NCBI RefSeq assembly: GCF_037974355.1
Contig: NZ_CP150235.1
Location: 1,240,001 to 1,304,000 of the forward strand
Length of the DNA stretch: 64,000 nucleotides
Source of the DNA: Paenibacillus sp. FSL R5-0517
GTDB lineage: Bacteria > Bacillota > Bacilli > Paenibacillales > Paenibacillaceae
Reading direction: 5' to 3'
Both the position numbers and the translations under genes were made by a program. Of the stretch, positions 53,325-62,251 are shown one piece after another (the stretch's first letter is position 1; the number at the start of each line of letters is the position of its first letter). The notes beneath the pieces were generated by a model, which searched no databases, was not told the DNA's origin, and worked only from the letters and a program-made list of their open reading frames with translations.

Positions 53325-54128
53325 ATGACCTATGTTCATGAAGAAATGAAAGATACGATCAGAGAACAGCTGAGGCAGATTGAACAGGAGGAGAAGGTAC
53401 GAATCATCTATGCCTGTGAATCAGGCAGCCGGGCGTGGGGGTTTCCTTCACAGGATAGTGATTATGATGTGCGTTTTCTGTATGTGAGACCGCTGGAATG
53501 GTACTTGTCGATTGAGGATCGAAGGGATGTTATTGAACGCCCGATCAGTGATCAGCTCGATATCAATGGTTGGGATCTGCGCAAGGCGTTGAAGCTGTTT
53601 CGCAAATCAAATCCGCCCCTGTTGGAGTGGTTGCAATCCCCCATCCAGTATGATGAACAATACAACGTGGCACAGCATATCCGTGCACTTTCACCGTTGA
53701 CCTTCTCGCCCAAGTCCTGCATGTATCATTATCTGAATATGGCGAAGGGCAATTTCCGGGATTATTTACAAGGTGAGCGAGTGAAGATCAAAAAGTATTT
53801 CTATGTTCTACGTCCATTGCTCGCTTGTGGATGGATCGAACGTTATGATGCGATGCCACCGATGGCATTCGAAGAGCTGGTGCAAGAACTTATACCTGCG
53901 AATACACCGCTGTATACGGAGATTCTTGAATTGCTACGCCGTAAAAAGGCGGGCGAGGAACTGGATCTGGAGCCGCAGTTGCCGGCAATACAGACTTTTT
54001 TGGCGGAGAAGATCGAGCATTTTGAACAACTGGCCGGACAGCTGGTTAATGAGCAGGTGATTCAATATGAAGAATTGGATCGAATTTTCCGTTTGGCATT
54101 GCAGGAGGTGTGGGGCGAAGGGGAATAA
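53325..54128 (+). CDS. RlaP-like nucleotidyltransferase (DNA polymerase beta superfamily)
   Basis: 267-aa protein of the YcgL/RlaP group (Pfam family RNA repair pathway DNA polymerase beta). The nucleotidyltransferase core is at residues about 30-55: ACESGSRAWGFPSQDSDYDV, with the Gly-Ser and Asp-x-Asp metal ligands. This is followed by a helical region (LKLFRKSNPPLLEWLQSPIQY; YLNMAKGNFRDYLQG; KKYFYVLRPLLACGWIE). Related proteins are predicted to add nucleotides during RNA repair. The short distance to rsr suggests co-transcription. Its true substrate is not known. Confidence 0.88.
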   Translation: MTYVHEEMKDTIREQLRQIEQEEKVRIIYACESGSRAWGFPSQDSDYDVRFLYVRPLEWYLSIEDRRDVIERPISDQLDINGWDLRKALKLFRKSNPPLLEWLQSPIQYDEQYNVAQHIRALSPLTFSPKSCMYHYLNMAKGNFRDYLQGERVKIKKYFYVLRPLLACGWIERYDAMPPMAFEELVQELIPANTPLYTEILELLRRKKAGEELDLEPQLPAIQTFLAEKIEHFEQLAGQLVNEQVIQYEELDRIFRLALQEVWGEGE

Positions 54129-54166
54129 GAGAGCGAAAGTGAAAGAATAAAAATAAGAAATCATAC

Positions 54167-54206
54167 AGAAGCAGGTTGGGATCTAATCCTAACCTGCTTC
54201 TTCTAT
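54167..54206 (+). terminator. Terminator of the Y RNA-rsr-rlaP unit
   Basis: GAAGCAGGTT-GGGAT pairs with ATCCT-AACCTGCTTC and is followed by TTCTATT. Confidence 0.8.
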
Positions 54207-54286
54207 TGTAGTTATACATGCATTTATTTTGAGTCGATTCTCATCGCACGTCGTATCTTGAGCAGGGACGTATGAGGTGAGCCGGA

Positions 54287-54679
54287 TCAGTTGGTATGTG
54301 CAACCGCACGAATCTCAACCAGTTGATGAGGGAAGGCCAGCCCCGATGTCCCAACCATTGTGACAGCCGGACGATGCGTACCAATGTACTCTTTGTACAC
54401 GGCAACACATGGCTCAAGATGCTCTTGAGGATGAACCAAGAAAATCTCCAGTTCAGCAATGTTCGACTTGGTCACGTTGAATCCTGCGAGTACGCGATCC
54501 AGGTTATCCAGTATCTGGCGAACCTGTGCTTCAATATCATCCACACCAATGAACGTCCCCTGCATATCATGCGAAAATTGCCCTGCAATGTAGATCATAC
54601 CGTTAACGCTGTATCCCTGAGCCACGCTGAATGCTTCTTCCCACGGTACACCGTGGCTATAGATTTGAGTTGTAGTCAT
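54287..54679 (-). CDS. RidA/YjgF/YER057c-family protein
   Basis: 130-aa small enzyme. Family members deaminate reactive enamines/imines from PLP enzymes or have related hydrolytic roles. Recognisable stretches are GYSVNGMIYIAGQFSHD, AQVRQILDNLDRVLAGFNVTKSNIAELEIFLVHP and HRPAVTMVGTSGLAFPHQLVEIRAVA. The Arg and Glu of the active-site area are present, but the local context differs from canonical RidA, so it is probably another subgroup. The start at 54679 is set by AAGGAG. Confidence 0.9.
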   Translation of the reverse strand: MTTTQIYSHGVPWEEAFSVAQGYSVNGMIYIAGQFSHDMQGTFIGVDDIEAQVRQILDNLDRVLAGFNVTKSNIAELEIFLVHPQEHLEPCVAVYKEYIGTHRPAVTMVGTSGLAFPHQLVEIRAVAHTN

Positions 54680-54956
54680 ATGTTTTTCTCCTTTGTAATT
54701 CAAGATATGCCCTATTATAAACGGAGAAAAACAACTTGGGCAGTACGCACTTTCATGACAGTGACTATCCAAAAGGATAGTATTAACACGGTGTTTTGTG
54801 AGCCTTATGACTCATTTTGGGAAATCTTTATATCAGGATATTTAATTTAGATATAACTAACTTAAGTCCTATATCCTTCCCCTAGAATCTGGGTAATAAT
54901 TAGAGTAGGCAAGTGATTGATGGAATCTCATAACGTAACGATAGGGGGTAACCTGT

Positions 54957-55208
54957 ATGGCATCCGTAATTCTGCTGGTGAAACAGACGGAGGACGAGGA
55001 GAAGGTTATTTATCGATTCGGACCGAATGAGCGTAAGATGGGGCTCATTGAGATGAATAAGATCAAGGAAAGTGTGAGGGAACTAGAACCTGTTCATGTG
55101 GATGGTGTAAGTCCAAGCTTTTTCTTTAACCGAGCCGCGCAGCGACTGGTACGATGTTTATTCAGGGAAGGCGGCAAGTTCCCGGAACGAACGACGTTTG
55201 AAACATAG
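54957..55208 (+). CDS. Small conserved-looking hypothetical protein
   Basis: 83-aa soluble, charged protein (SVILLVKQTEDEEKVIYRFGPNERKMGLIEMNKIKESVREL...), not assigned to a family. AGGGGGTAACCTGT before the ATG gives a plausible ribosome binding site, and a strong terminator follows within about 70 bp, supporting a real monocistronic gene. Confidence 0.65.
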   Translation: MASVILLVKQTEDEEKVIYRFGPNERKMGLIEMNKIKESVRELEPVHVDGVSPSFFFNRAAQRLVRCLFREGGKFPERTTFET

Positions 55209-55276
55209 TCCTATGGCAGGCTGCATGACAAGTAGGCTGAGCAGGCAGTGAGAGTTCATGGGTTAAATAATGGAAG

Positions 55277-55318
55277 AAGTCCAAGAGGCCAAAGGTAGTG
55301 GCTCTTGGACTTTTTTTG
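55277..55318. terminator. Bidirectional terminator
   Basis: AAGTCCAAGAG...CTCTTGGACTT stem followed by a run of seven T, between convergent genes. Confidence 0.85.
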
Positions 55319-55332
55319 CGTGAGCTGCACAT

Positions 55333-56169
55333 TTAAGTATGGGAGACAGGGACCGCGAAACAATCGATCCATTCTCGCAATTGTTTACGAAAGGAAGAAT
55401 TGGTATGCTGGTCAATCTCGATGTTAGAATTATTTTCACTGGTGGAATCTCTGCTAGTCATGCTCCAGATACCTTGTTCGGTATGAAGCAGCAGGAGAGC
55501 TTGATCGGGCAGAGGAATTACATCTTCGGCATAATTAATGATACTGAGGTTATCCACACTACATCCAGAGGTTTCAAAAGAGTTATGCCATACCTTCAAT
55601 AACTCGCGTGTTTCTAGAGGTAGCTCCCAATCCTCCATGAATTTATCTAACAGCATATGGTTTTCCTCGTTCGTCAGGATAGCCCATTGTTCCTCTGTTA
55701 TCGTGAACTGAGTAGGTTGATCAATGAAAGGTGTGTGTTGCCCTATGTAAAATTGGAACAATTCCTCTTCCCATTCCTCAGGTTCTGTCCAGGTGAACAA
55801 ATGCACACGTTGATCCACTGCCAAATGATAGAGGTATGTATCGTTGTTATCCGTACTTTTGTGAATGGTTAATACCTTTTCTTGTTCAAGGCTGTCTGAG
55901 TATGCTCTAATCATGCTGTGGCTTTGGGTAAAATGCATAAGCATCTTCAGGAACTCCGGCTCGATCTCTATCTTGGTATCTTCCATATGCAAGATGAGCC
56001 CCTTGGATAAAAGACCGTGAGAGGCAGCTCTTAGAACGAGTTCCCAGTGTTGTTCAGATAACTCGCCATACATCGGTTTTAGGAGACCGGCTGCAATGTC
56101 CTCCGCGCCAAGTGTGGCCAGCGCAAATCCGAATTCTTCAATGGATAAGGTGACAAGTGGTTTATTCAT
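55333..56169 (-). CDS. Hypothetical protein in WXG100 cluster (possible secretion accessory)
   Basis: 278-aa soluble acidic protein of unknown family. The N-terminal pattern (LSIEEFGFALATLGAEDIAAGLLKPMYGELSEQHWELVLRAASHGLLSKGLI) loosely recalls ESX secretion accessory proteins of the EspG type. That is a weak, pattern-level impression. It is the third gene of a minus-strand cluster after the WXG100 protein and a small membrane protein, so an immunity or chaperone role is possible. Confidence 0.6.
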   Translation of the reverse strand: MNKPLVTLSIEEFGFALATLGAEDIAAGLLKPMYGELSEQHWELVLRAASHGLLSKGLILHMEDTKIEIEPEFLKMLMHFTQSHSMIRAYSDSLEQEKVLTIHKSTDNNDTYLYHLAVDQRVHLFTWTEPEEWEEELFQFYIGQHTPFIDQPTQFTITEEQWAILTNEENHMLLDKFMEDWELPLETRELLKVWHNSFETSGCSVDNLSIINYAEDVIPLPDQALLLLHTEQGIWSMTSRDSTSENNSNIEIDQHTNSSFRKQLREWIDCFAVPVSHT

Positions 56170-56227
56170 GAACTTAACCGCCTACTTTCCATGTAGATTG
56201 ATAGATATAGGTTGCTTTTTTAGAAGG

Positions 56228-56686
56228 TCATTTGTGCTCATTCCAGGTTTTCCGAAGTAATTTAAGAATATCGTTTTCCTGATGTTTCAGTAGACTATAC
56301 GTATATACTTTATAGCTCTTTCCATCAACCATTTTGAATAAGTAATAGGATGGAGTAGGTTGAATCCATTTGTTTAGTCCCGGTGCTACGAAATCAATGG
56401 TGCGTATATCCTTCCAAGATATCTGTATTCCTGTATTTGTCTTAATACCAGACAGATCGAAGGAAAATAAGATGTTTGTTCCAAATACTCTCGTGATGTT
56501 CCAGATAAACAGACGTCCCACAAACCAAAAGCTTAAGAATGCCGCACTAGTAAAGTACAAGGTTTGAAGAACGCTATTGTCACCATAGATAACATCTCCA
56601 ATTAAGACAAGTCCAGCCATGATAAAAAGAGCAGATATCAACGTATGACGAATTGCATATTTGCGTTGGTATGTAACGAGCTGCAT
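56228..56686 (-). CDS. Small membrane protein, possible immunity protein of the WXG100 effector
   Basis: 152-aa protein with two hydrophobic segments (HTLISALFIMAGLVLIGDVIYG; TLYFTSAAFLSFWFVGRLFIW) and a beta-rich cytosolic part (GIKTNTGIQISWKDIRTIDFV...YYLFKMVDGKSYKVYTYSLLK). It resembles the STM3941-like protein at 44671. It lies 16 bp downstream of the WXG100 gene stop, where polymorphic toxin systems place the immunity gene. That role is inference. Confidence 0.6.
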   Translation of the reverse strand: MQLVTYQRKYAIRHTLISALFIMAGLVLIGDVIYGDNSVLQTLYFTSAAFLSFWFVGRLFIWNITRVFGTNILFSFDLSGIKTNTGIQISWKDIRTIDFVAPGLNKWIQPTPSYYLFKMVDGKSYKVYTYSLLKHQENDILKLLRKTWNEHK

Positions 56687-56702
56687 GGATACCTCCTAAG
56701 TA

Positions 56703-57770
56703 TTACTTGAAGAGTTTACTAACCCATCGAATTCCTTTTTCAGCCGCTGATGCTATATGTTTTCCTGCGTAACTACCTATAGCTCCACCTACATAAGCTC
56801 CAACTGCTGTTCCTGCAGGCCCGGCAAACGATAATAGGGTCCCGCCAACAATAGCCCCCGCTCCTGCAGAGGCAGACTTGATCACGATATTCGATGTGGA
56901 CACGGCGAGATCTGTTTTGGTTAATGTTCCTTCCTTATACTTGGAAACCGTTTTAACCCCTTCATCCCAAACATTAAGTCCTACGTTGATAGGGAACAGT
57001 TTTTTGCTTATCATTGTAGGTATTTTGGAAATCTTCATACCGTATTGACCTTTATTCACACCAGCAATAACATTCCGGGTCCATTGACCGAAGCTGTTGG
57101 CTTTGTTGAAACCAAGCCCGATATCACCTACTTTTAATTTACCTGCAAGTCGATCGAAACCCTTCAATCCTTTCATAACCAGACCCGGGCTGCGGAATTG
57201 TTTATCCAGTTTCCGTGCCATGTTACTCAGAAAGGAATTCCCCTTTCCCTTCACCCAAGGAGCATTATGGATTTTGGCACGGCTGGAGTTCCGGGGATCT
57301 ACTTTGAAATGAACCGTTTTGGAGAGTACCATGGATGTAGCCATAGCAGAATATAGTCCTGTTCCAATCAGGCCTACATTTCCATGAATCCCATTCATTT
57401 TATTCCAAGACTTACTTCCTTGATCATATATATCCGATAGCGTCGTTTTTACATCTTTCCCAGAAGTGGATTGGCTTGAACTGGTCTGTACACCATGCTC
57501 TTGAGATTGATCCGCTTGTGAGAAACGAGTTGCGATGGTATGTAGTTCCGTGCCGATCGCAGAGACTGAGCTAGAAAATCTCTCCATTTGCCGATGAGCC
57601 ACCTGAAAGTTCTGAAAGAAACGCTCCTGTGTGATTCCTGACCACTGGTCCTGTAACGTACTTATATGTCTGCTTAAATTGTTAATCATGCTACGACTAT
57701 GTTCCGAAGCTTGAGCAAATTGGTTGGAAATTGCATGAAGCTGCTCAGGCGTTACAATAATCCTGGTCAC
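56703..57770 (-). CDS. WXG100-domain protein with glycine-rich C-terminus (type VII secretion effector candidate)
   Basis: 355-aa protein. Residues 1-95 are a WXG100-type helical hairpin (VTPEQLHAISNQFAQASEHSRSMINNLSRHISTLQDQWSGITQERFFQNFQ) with the W-S-G turn, the export signal of type VII (Ess/Yuk) systems. A middle region follows, and then a Gly/Ala-rich hydrophobic tail (SASAGAGAIVGGTLLSFAGPAGTAVGAYVGGAIGSYAGKHI) like membrane-inserting glycine-zipper segments. GTG 57770 follows GAGGTGA by 5 bases and is preferred over GTG 57779. No secretion machinery is in the window. Confidence 0.8.
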   Translation of the reverse strand: MTRIIVTPEQLHAISNQFAQASEHSRSMINNLSRHISTLQDQWSGITQERFFQNFQVAHRQMERFSSSVSAIGTELHTIATRFSQADQSQEHGVQTSSSQSTSGKDVKTTLSDIYDQGSKSWNKMNGIHGNVGLIGTGLYSAMATSMVLSKTVHFKVDPRNSSRAKIHNAPWVKGKGNSFLSNMARKLDKQFRSPGLVMKGLKGFDRLAGKLKVGDIGLGFNKANSFGQWTRNVIAGVNKGQYGMKISKIPTMISKKLFPINVGLNVWDEGVKTVSKYKEGTLTKTDLAVSTSNIVIKSASAGAGAIVGGTLLSFAGPAGTAVGAYVGGAIGSYAGKHIASAAEKGIRWVSKLFK

Positions 57771-57988
57771 GACATTCACCTCGTGGAAGATAAAATTAAG
57801 AATTTCTACAGATTATGTATAGATCAAAAATGAAATGCTGTGAAATATTTACCCACTAATTTTAAAGGTCGAAACGTTTATTCGCAACGGATAATAAGCA
57901 ATTGACGCGCAAAACAGTCCTTTGGTCGGGTTAAATATGTGCTCTTCGTAATACTTTGTTCCTGCAAATGGGACGAACAGTATAAACA
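57771..57988. other. Intergenic region upstream of the WXG100 gene
   Basis: Promoter region of the WXG100 cluster. No gene or repeat recognised. Confidence 0.4.
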
Positions 57989-58030
57989 AAGAAGCCCACA
58001 ACCTTTTATAAGGGCGTGGACTTGTAAATT
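57989..58030 (-). terminator. Terminator after the AEC transporter gene
   Basis: AAG-CCCAC...CCTT and AAGG...GTGG-CTT form a stem. On the minus strand it is followed by a T-rich stretch. Confidence 0.6.
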
Positions 58031-58075
58031 TTATTTTGGTCTTAACGGAGGGATATACGTATGAACAATCCTGTT

Positions 58076-58996
58076 CTAGAACGTTTTGGCATAAGAGATC
58101 AGTGCGGTAATCGTGATGATGTTCAAGAGCGTTGAGATCAGCACCGTCTGGGCTGCAAAATCAGGTTCGTTATCGTATTCTTCCGCCAGGATGGATGCGT
58201 TGACACCTGTAGGCATACCCGAAGCGATGATGAGAGCCTGTGCAGCAATGCCTTCCAACCCTAACATGAGCACAATCGAAATCCCGATCGCGGGGCCGAT
58301 CAGGAGTCGCAAAAATGTGCTAATATACACATCAAGACGGTACAGCCGGATGGGGTATTTTACAATCTGCGCCCCTAGTGTCAGTAACGCTACGGCAACC
58401 ATACTTTGCTGCGCATAGGTCAGTGGCATGGACAGAAACGTCGGCAAGGGAAGCTTCCACATGTGAAACAGAATCCCCAACAAGAGCGCATAAGGAACGG
58501 GCATTTTAAGAAATCCAATAATCACCGCACGGTAATTACCCTTGAGCTTCGCGCCCTGAATGGACAACACGCCATAGGTGAATGTCAGTAATGCCTGTAA
58601 AGACATGACCAGCGCCTGAATGGAAGAGGCGAGTGGATCGCCGCGGAATACCAGTGCATTGATAGGCAGTCCATAGTTGCCTGCGTTATCCAGCATAATA
58701 CTGTTGTTGAAGGCAGCCTTCATGCCTTTATTCATCCGGAGAGAACGGGAAACGACTGAACCTATAATATAGAGAATCAATACATAGATTGCGTAAAATA
58801 ATGTCACAGTCCCGAGCAATTCGCCCGACATATCCGAGTGATACATGCTCATAAAGACGGCTGCGGGGGTAATACAATAGAAATTGATTTTGGCGAGGGT
58901 GTACAAGTCCAGCTTGAACACCTTTTGCATCCAGGATCCGACGGCGATCAGGAGAAAAACGGGTAGGACGACTTCAAGCATGATGTCTGCAATCAT
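58076..58996 (-). CDS. AEC-family (auxin efflux carrier type) membrane transporter
   Basis: 306-aa membrane protein with about ten hydrophobic segments. Family features are VVLPVFLLIAVGSWMQKVFKLD, the MLDNAGNYGLPINALVF crossover helix and ASGMPTGVNASILAEEYDNEPDFAAQTVLISTLLNI. Bacterial members export or exchange organic acids such as malate or malonate; the substrate here is unknown. ATG 58996 follows AAAGGAAG by 8 bases, and an upstream in-frame ATG lacks a binding site. Confidence 0.92.
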   Translation of the reverse strand: MIADIMLEVVLPVFLLIAVGSWMQKVFKLDLYTLAKINFYCITPAAVFMSMYHSDMSGELLGTVTLFYAIYVLILYIIGSVVSRSLRMNKGMKAAFNNSIMLDNAGNYGLPINALVFRGDPLASSIQALVMSLQALLTFTYGVLSIQGAKLKGNYRAVIIGFLKMPVPYALLLGILFHMWKLPLPTFLSMPLTYAQQSMVAVALLTLGAQIVKYPIRLYRLDVYISTFLRLLIGPAIGISIVLMLGLEGIAAQALIIASGMPTGVNASILAEEYDNEPDFAAQTVLISTLLNIITITALISYAKTF

Positions 58997-59116
58997 TAGT
59001 TCAGCTTCCTTTTTCATGAAAATTTCATCCGATTTCGAAAATGCTTTGCTTATTATATCATTTTATACACAACCAAATGTGGGAATAGGCTAAAAAAGAT
59101 CAGGAGGTGTTGCATC

Positions 59117-59632
59117 ATGATTCCAGATCATCTGGATGTTGGTTTATCGATATTGTTTATTGGCTTCAATCCGAGCATTACGTCTGGAGAGACGGGTCAT
59201 CATTATGCGTACAAAGGCAACCGGTTCTGGCGCATTCTTGAACAGTCGGGATTAACGCCGCGTTTATATGATGCACAAGAGGATGGAGAGTTGCTGAAGC
59301 TGGGGTACGGATTCACCAATATCGTGGCCCGCCCTACCAGAGGCGTGGAAGATATTACGAAGGAAGAGTACGCAGAAGGACGCCAGATTTTGCGGCAAAA
59401 GCTGGAGGACTACCGGCCGGACATCGCCTGTTTTGTAGGAAAAGGGGTATACACCCAGTACAGCAAACGTTCCAAAGTGCAGTGGGGATTTCAGGATGAT
59501 CCGGTCGTCAAGGAAATTCAGGAATTCGTCGCTCCATCGTCCAGTGGACTCGTGCGCATGTCGATGGATGAGATTGTGGCGATCTATTCACAGCTTGCTG
59601 ATTTTGTTGCGGACAAGAACAGGGAGAATTAA
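59117..59632 (+). CDS. mug: G/U (G/T) mismatch-specific uracil-DNA glycosylase
   Basis: 171-aa DNA repair enzyme of uracil glycosylase family 2. The motif LFIGFNPSITSGETGHHYA contains the GxNP catalytic loop, and NRFWRILEQSGLTPR and GYGFTNIVARPTRGVEDI are family-typical. Near the C-terminus, the intercalation loop region is VAPSSSGLVRMSM. AGGAGG lies about 9 bases before the ATG. Confidence 0.93.
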   Translation: MIPDHLDVGLSILFIGFNPSITSGETGHHYAYKGNRFWRILEQSGLTPRLYDAQEDGELLKLGYGFTNIVARPTRGVEDITKEEYAEGRQILRQKLEDYRPDIACFVGKGVYTQYSKRSKVQWGFQDDPVVKEIQEFVAPSSSGLVRMSMDEIVAIYSQLADFVADKNREN

Positions 59633-59729
59633 GAGGAAGAAAGACAGGAGAGGTAAGATAGCAGCAGTAATAGGCTACTACGAAACCTATAGAGAATGTG
59701 CAGCGACAATCACAGAATGTTGGTACGCA

Positions 59730-59775
59730 GAGTTCACCCTGTCGGCTTCGCCGATGAGGGCGAATTCTTTTTTTT
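59730..59775 (+). terminator. Terminator after mug
   Basis: GTTCACCCT...CGGC-TTC-GCCG...AGGGCGAATTC stem followed by eight T. Confidence 0.88.
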
Positions 59776-59857
59776 GGATAAAGTGAGAGGTTTCGGGAAG
59801 GGCTTCCGTCTATATAGTACAGAACCATGCATGGAAGCTGTAGAGAAGGGGGATTAC

Positions 59858-60433
59858 ATGACTCAACAGATACCGGAGGAGGAGCTTATTGAGCGCATTA
59901 TTGCAGGGGATAAGCAGTTGTTCTCTGTGCTAGTAGATCGATATAAAAATAAAGTCTACGGCATTATGCGCGGAATGGGTGCGAGTCATCCGGATGCCCA
60001 GGATCTCGCTCAGGATACGTTTATTCGTATCTATCGTTATCTCCCGTCGAGGCGGGAGGGAAGCAGTTTCTCGTCGTGGGTGTACACCATTGCAGTGAAT
60101 CGGATGCGGGATTTTATACGGGAAAAGAAACCTGTGATGTCTCCAGTCGATCAGGGGATTGAACCTGTCAGTAACGAGACACCGGAAAAGCGTGTGCTGC
60201 ATAAAGAGATGCAGCGTGAAATATATCGACATCTCGAACAGTTGCCTGATTCGTATGGGCTGGTGTTATTACTGAAGTACACAAACGAGTTGAGCTATGA
60301 AGAGATTGCGGATGTTACGGGTTTGAGTTCAACCAAAGTGCGTAACGCCCTTTATCGCGGGAAAAAAACGCTAAGGAAGCAAATGGAACGCAAAGGAGGT
60401 TTAGCTACGTATGAAGCCTATTTCAAAGGATGA
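59858..60433 (+). CDS. ECF-type RNA polymerase sigma factor
   Basis: 191-aa SigW-like sigma factor. Region 2 is at residues about 10-85 (YKNKVYGIMRGMGASHPDAQDLAQDTFIRIYRYL) and region 4 at about 125-180 (LPDSYGLVLLLKYTNELSYEEIADVTGLSSTKVRNALYRGKKTLRKQM). AAGGGGG precedes ATG 59858. It overlaps the anti-sigma gene by 23 bp, the usual arrangement for a sigma/anti-sigma pair. Many ECF genes are self-activated; CCGTC near 59806 could be part of such a promoter, but the -35 is unclear. Confidence 0.94.
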   Translation: MTQQIPEEELIERIIAGDKQLFSVLVDRYKNKVYGIMRGMGASHPDAQDLAQDTFIRIYRYLPSRREGSSFSSWVYTIAVNRMRDFIREKKPVMSPVDQGIEPVSNETPEKRVLHKEMQREIYRHLEQLPDSYGLVLLLKYTNELSYEEIADVTGLSSTKVRNALYRGKKTLRKQMERKGGLATYEAYFKG

Positions 60434-62024
60434 AGATCGGTTGTGGGAAGAGCATCTGTATCGAGAGGAGCCGGACTCCGATTTTACGCTGAAGCTCATG
60501 CAGAAGCTGGATAGCGTGTCCATGGAAAGTGGAGAAGACGGAAGTCCATTCGTAAAAAAATCCATAAAAGCGCATTGGAAGCGCCGGACGGGGATCGCCG
60601 CCGCGGCAGTTGTAATACTTGCCGGAGGGGCCTGGTTTGCTTTTGACCGAACAGCAGAGCCAGCACAACCCGCGGTAAATGCTGTGGATCGTCTGCCATT
60701 GCCTAACATCCCTGTGCCTGAAGCATTGAAATATTCCTATTTTGCGGATGATTATAAACGTCTTAAACCTCTTGGACTTGTGGTTAATCCGGATATCCAT
60801 ATCAATGACCAGGGCTACACGCTTAAAATTGAAGACGTGCTTGTAGACCGATCTCATATGGTAATGACCATGCAACAAACAACACCTGATGGATTAGGGT
60901 TATCACGGTCACTGTATGCGATGGGGAGAATTCATGTTACGGATGAAGAGGGGCGACAGGTTGCCACTCTTGCAAGAGATGCAAGAACAAAGGGCCCTCT
61001 AACTGAACGGTTGTTATTCCAGTTTTATGATGAAATTCCGGATAAAGTTGTCGTGCGGGGTGAACTGCGTAATTTAAATGTGGGCAGATATTATGATTAC
61101 GAGAAGAAGTCCTACAAAGATAGAGATGTTAAGGTGGATTGGAGCTTCCAATTCAATATCGATATGACCAAAGCCAAAACATTGGCTGTTGAAAACTCTA
61201 TGGATAACACATATACGACGCCAGAAGGACTAAAGCTTGATATGACACAGCTTGTACGTACGCCAAATGGAACCCGGCTAGATCTAAATGTGAAGCTGGA
61301 GGATAAGCTTCGTGGCAAAGTTGATGAGAATTGGGCGAGTTATATGAGTATCATCTACCATCTTGAGATTCCTGAAACAAATGAATATCGAATTTTCAAT
61401 GGAATAAGACCAGATGCCCGTCAAGCCAAGTTTCAGCTCCAAGATCTGAGTGACTTAAGAAATGGTGGACCGTTGAAGTTGTCTGAGACATGGGACCCTG
61501 CATTTGTTACGGTAGATGCGAAGAACATTCGCTTTGTTCTGGATGGTTACACCCTCCCGGTGAAGGAAGAGAAATCAGTGGAAGTTGATCTGGAGAAGAG
61601 GCGTAAAGACACGAATTTTTATACTTTTGCACAATTTGAACAGCTTGGAGATAAAATATTATTCTATGATTTTGAGTACGAGCCACTGATGGAATCGTAT
61701 GATCCTCCGAAGATTGATGTAAAGGAAGGGTATTCACTAGTTCTGAAGGGGAGTGGGACGTTCCGAAATGCTTTCATGGGTGATCGCTGGGTTGCAGTAG
61801 ATTCGGATGGAAAAGAGTATCCTGTTGAAGTGAACGGTTATCCGGATCAACCTAATAATAACAGTGAATACGTTGAAGATGATCTGCAATTAAAAATTCG
61901 GGGGTTTAACGAAGAAAAGGGTACAAAATTCACTTTGAAAAGAACAGTAGTCAATAGAGAGTATCGCGATGTGAATTGGGAAGTGGATCTTCCATCGTAC
62001 GATAGCCTGCCTTGGCTGAAATAA
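60411..62024 (+). CDS. Anti-sigma factor-like membrane protein (DUF4179/DUF5643 type)
   Basis: 537-aa type II membrane protein. About 60 cytosolic residues (DRLWEEHLYREEPDSDFTLKLMQKLDSVSM) would bind the sigma factor. A single membrane helix follows (GIAAAAVVILAGGAWFAF), then a long extracellular beta-rich region as in DUF4179/DUF5643 proteins (YSYFADDYKRLKPLGLVVNPDIHINDQGYTLKIEDVLVDRSHMVMTM). It probably holds the upstream sigma factor inactive until an envelope signal. The zinc-binding HxxxCxxC motif of ZAS anti-sigma factors is absent. Confidence 0.88.
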   Translation: MKPISKDEDRLWEEHLYREEPDSDFTLKLMQKLDSVSMESGEDGSPFVKKSIKAHWKRRTGIAAAAVVILAGGAWFAFDRTAEPAQPAVNAVDRLPLPNIPVPEALKYSYFADDYKRLKPLGLVVNPDIHINDQGYTLKIEDVLVDRSHMVMTMQQTTPDGLGLSRSLYAMGRIHVTDEEGRQVATLARDARTKGPLTERLLFQFYDEIPDKVVVRGELRNLNVGRYYDYEKKSYKDRDVKVDWSFQFNIDMTKAKTLAVENSMDNTYTTPEGLKLDMTQLVRTPNGTRLDLNVKLEDKLRGKVDENWASYMSIIYHLEIPETNEYRIFNGIRPDARQAKFQLQDLSDLRNGGPLKLSETWDPAFVTVDAKNIRFVLDGYTLPVKEEKSVEVDLEKRRKDTNFYTFAQFEQLGDKILFYDFEYEPLMESYDPPKIDVKEGYSLVLKGSGTFRNAFMGDRWVAVDSDGKEYPVEVNGYPDQPNNNSEYVEDDLQLKIRGFNEEKGTKFTLKRTVVNREYRDVNWEVDLPSYDSLPWLK

Positions 62025-62135
62025 CCACTAGTATATCTTTGGCCATGAAGTGAAGAAAAGCTTGGGATGAAGTAAGGATGGATCAACAGGATTGAAGAGT
62101 GAATGTATAGACATATAAAAGTATAAATGACTAAT

Positions 62136-62179
62136 ATACGAAAAGGCCCTGCATCATTGTGCGGGGCTTCTTTTCGTAT
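62136..62179. terminator. Bidirectional terminator
   Basis: ATACGAAAAGGCCCTGCA pairs with the reverse half ending in CTTTTCGTAT. It lies between convergent genes. Confidence 0.88.
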
Positions 62180-62251
62180 GCATCAGATATAGCGGGAAAA
62201 GCTTGTACCTAACGAATTCATCTTCATAAAAGAGAGGTGGCGCACGCCGAA

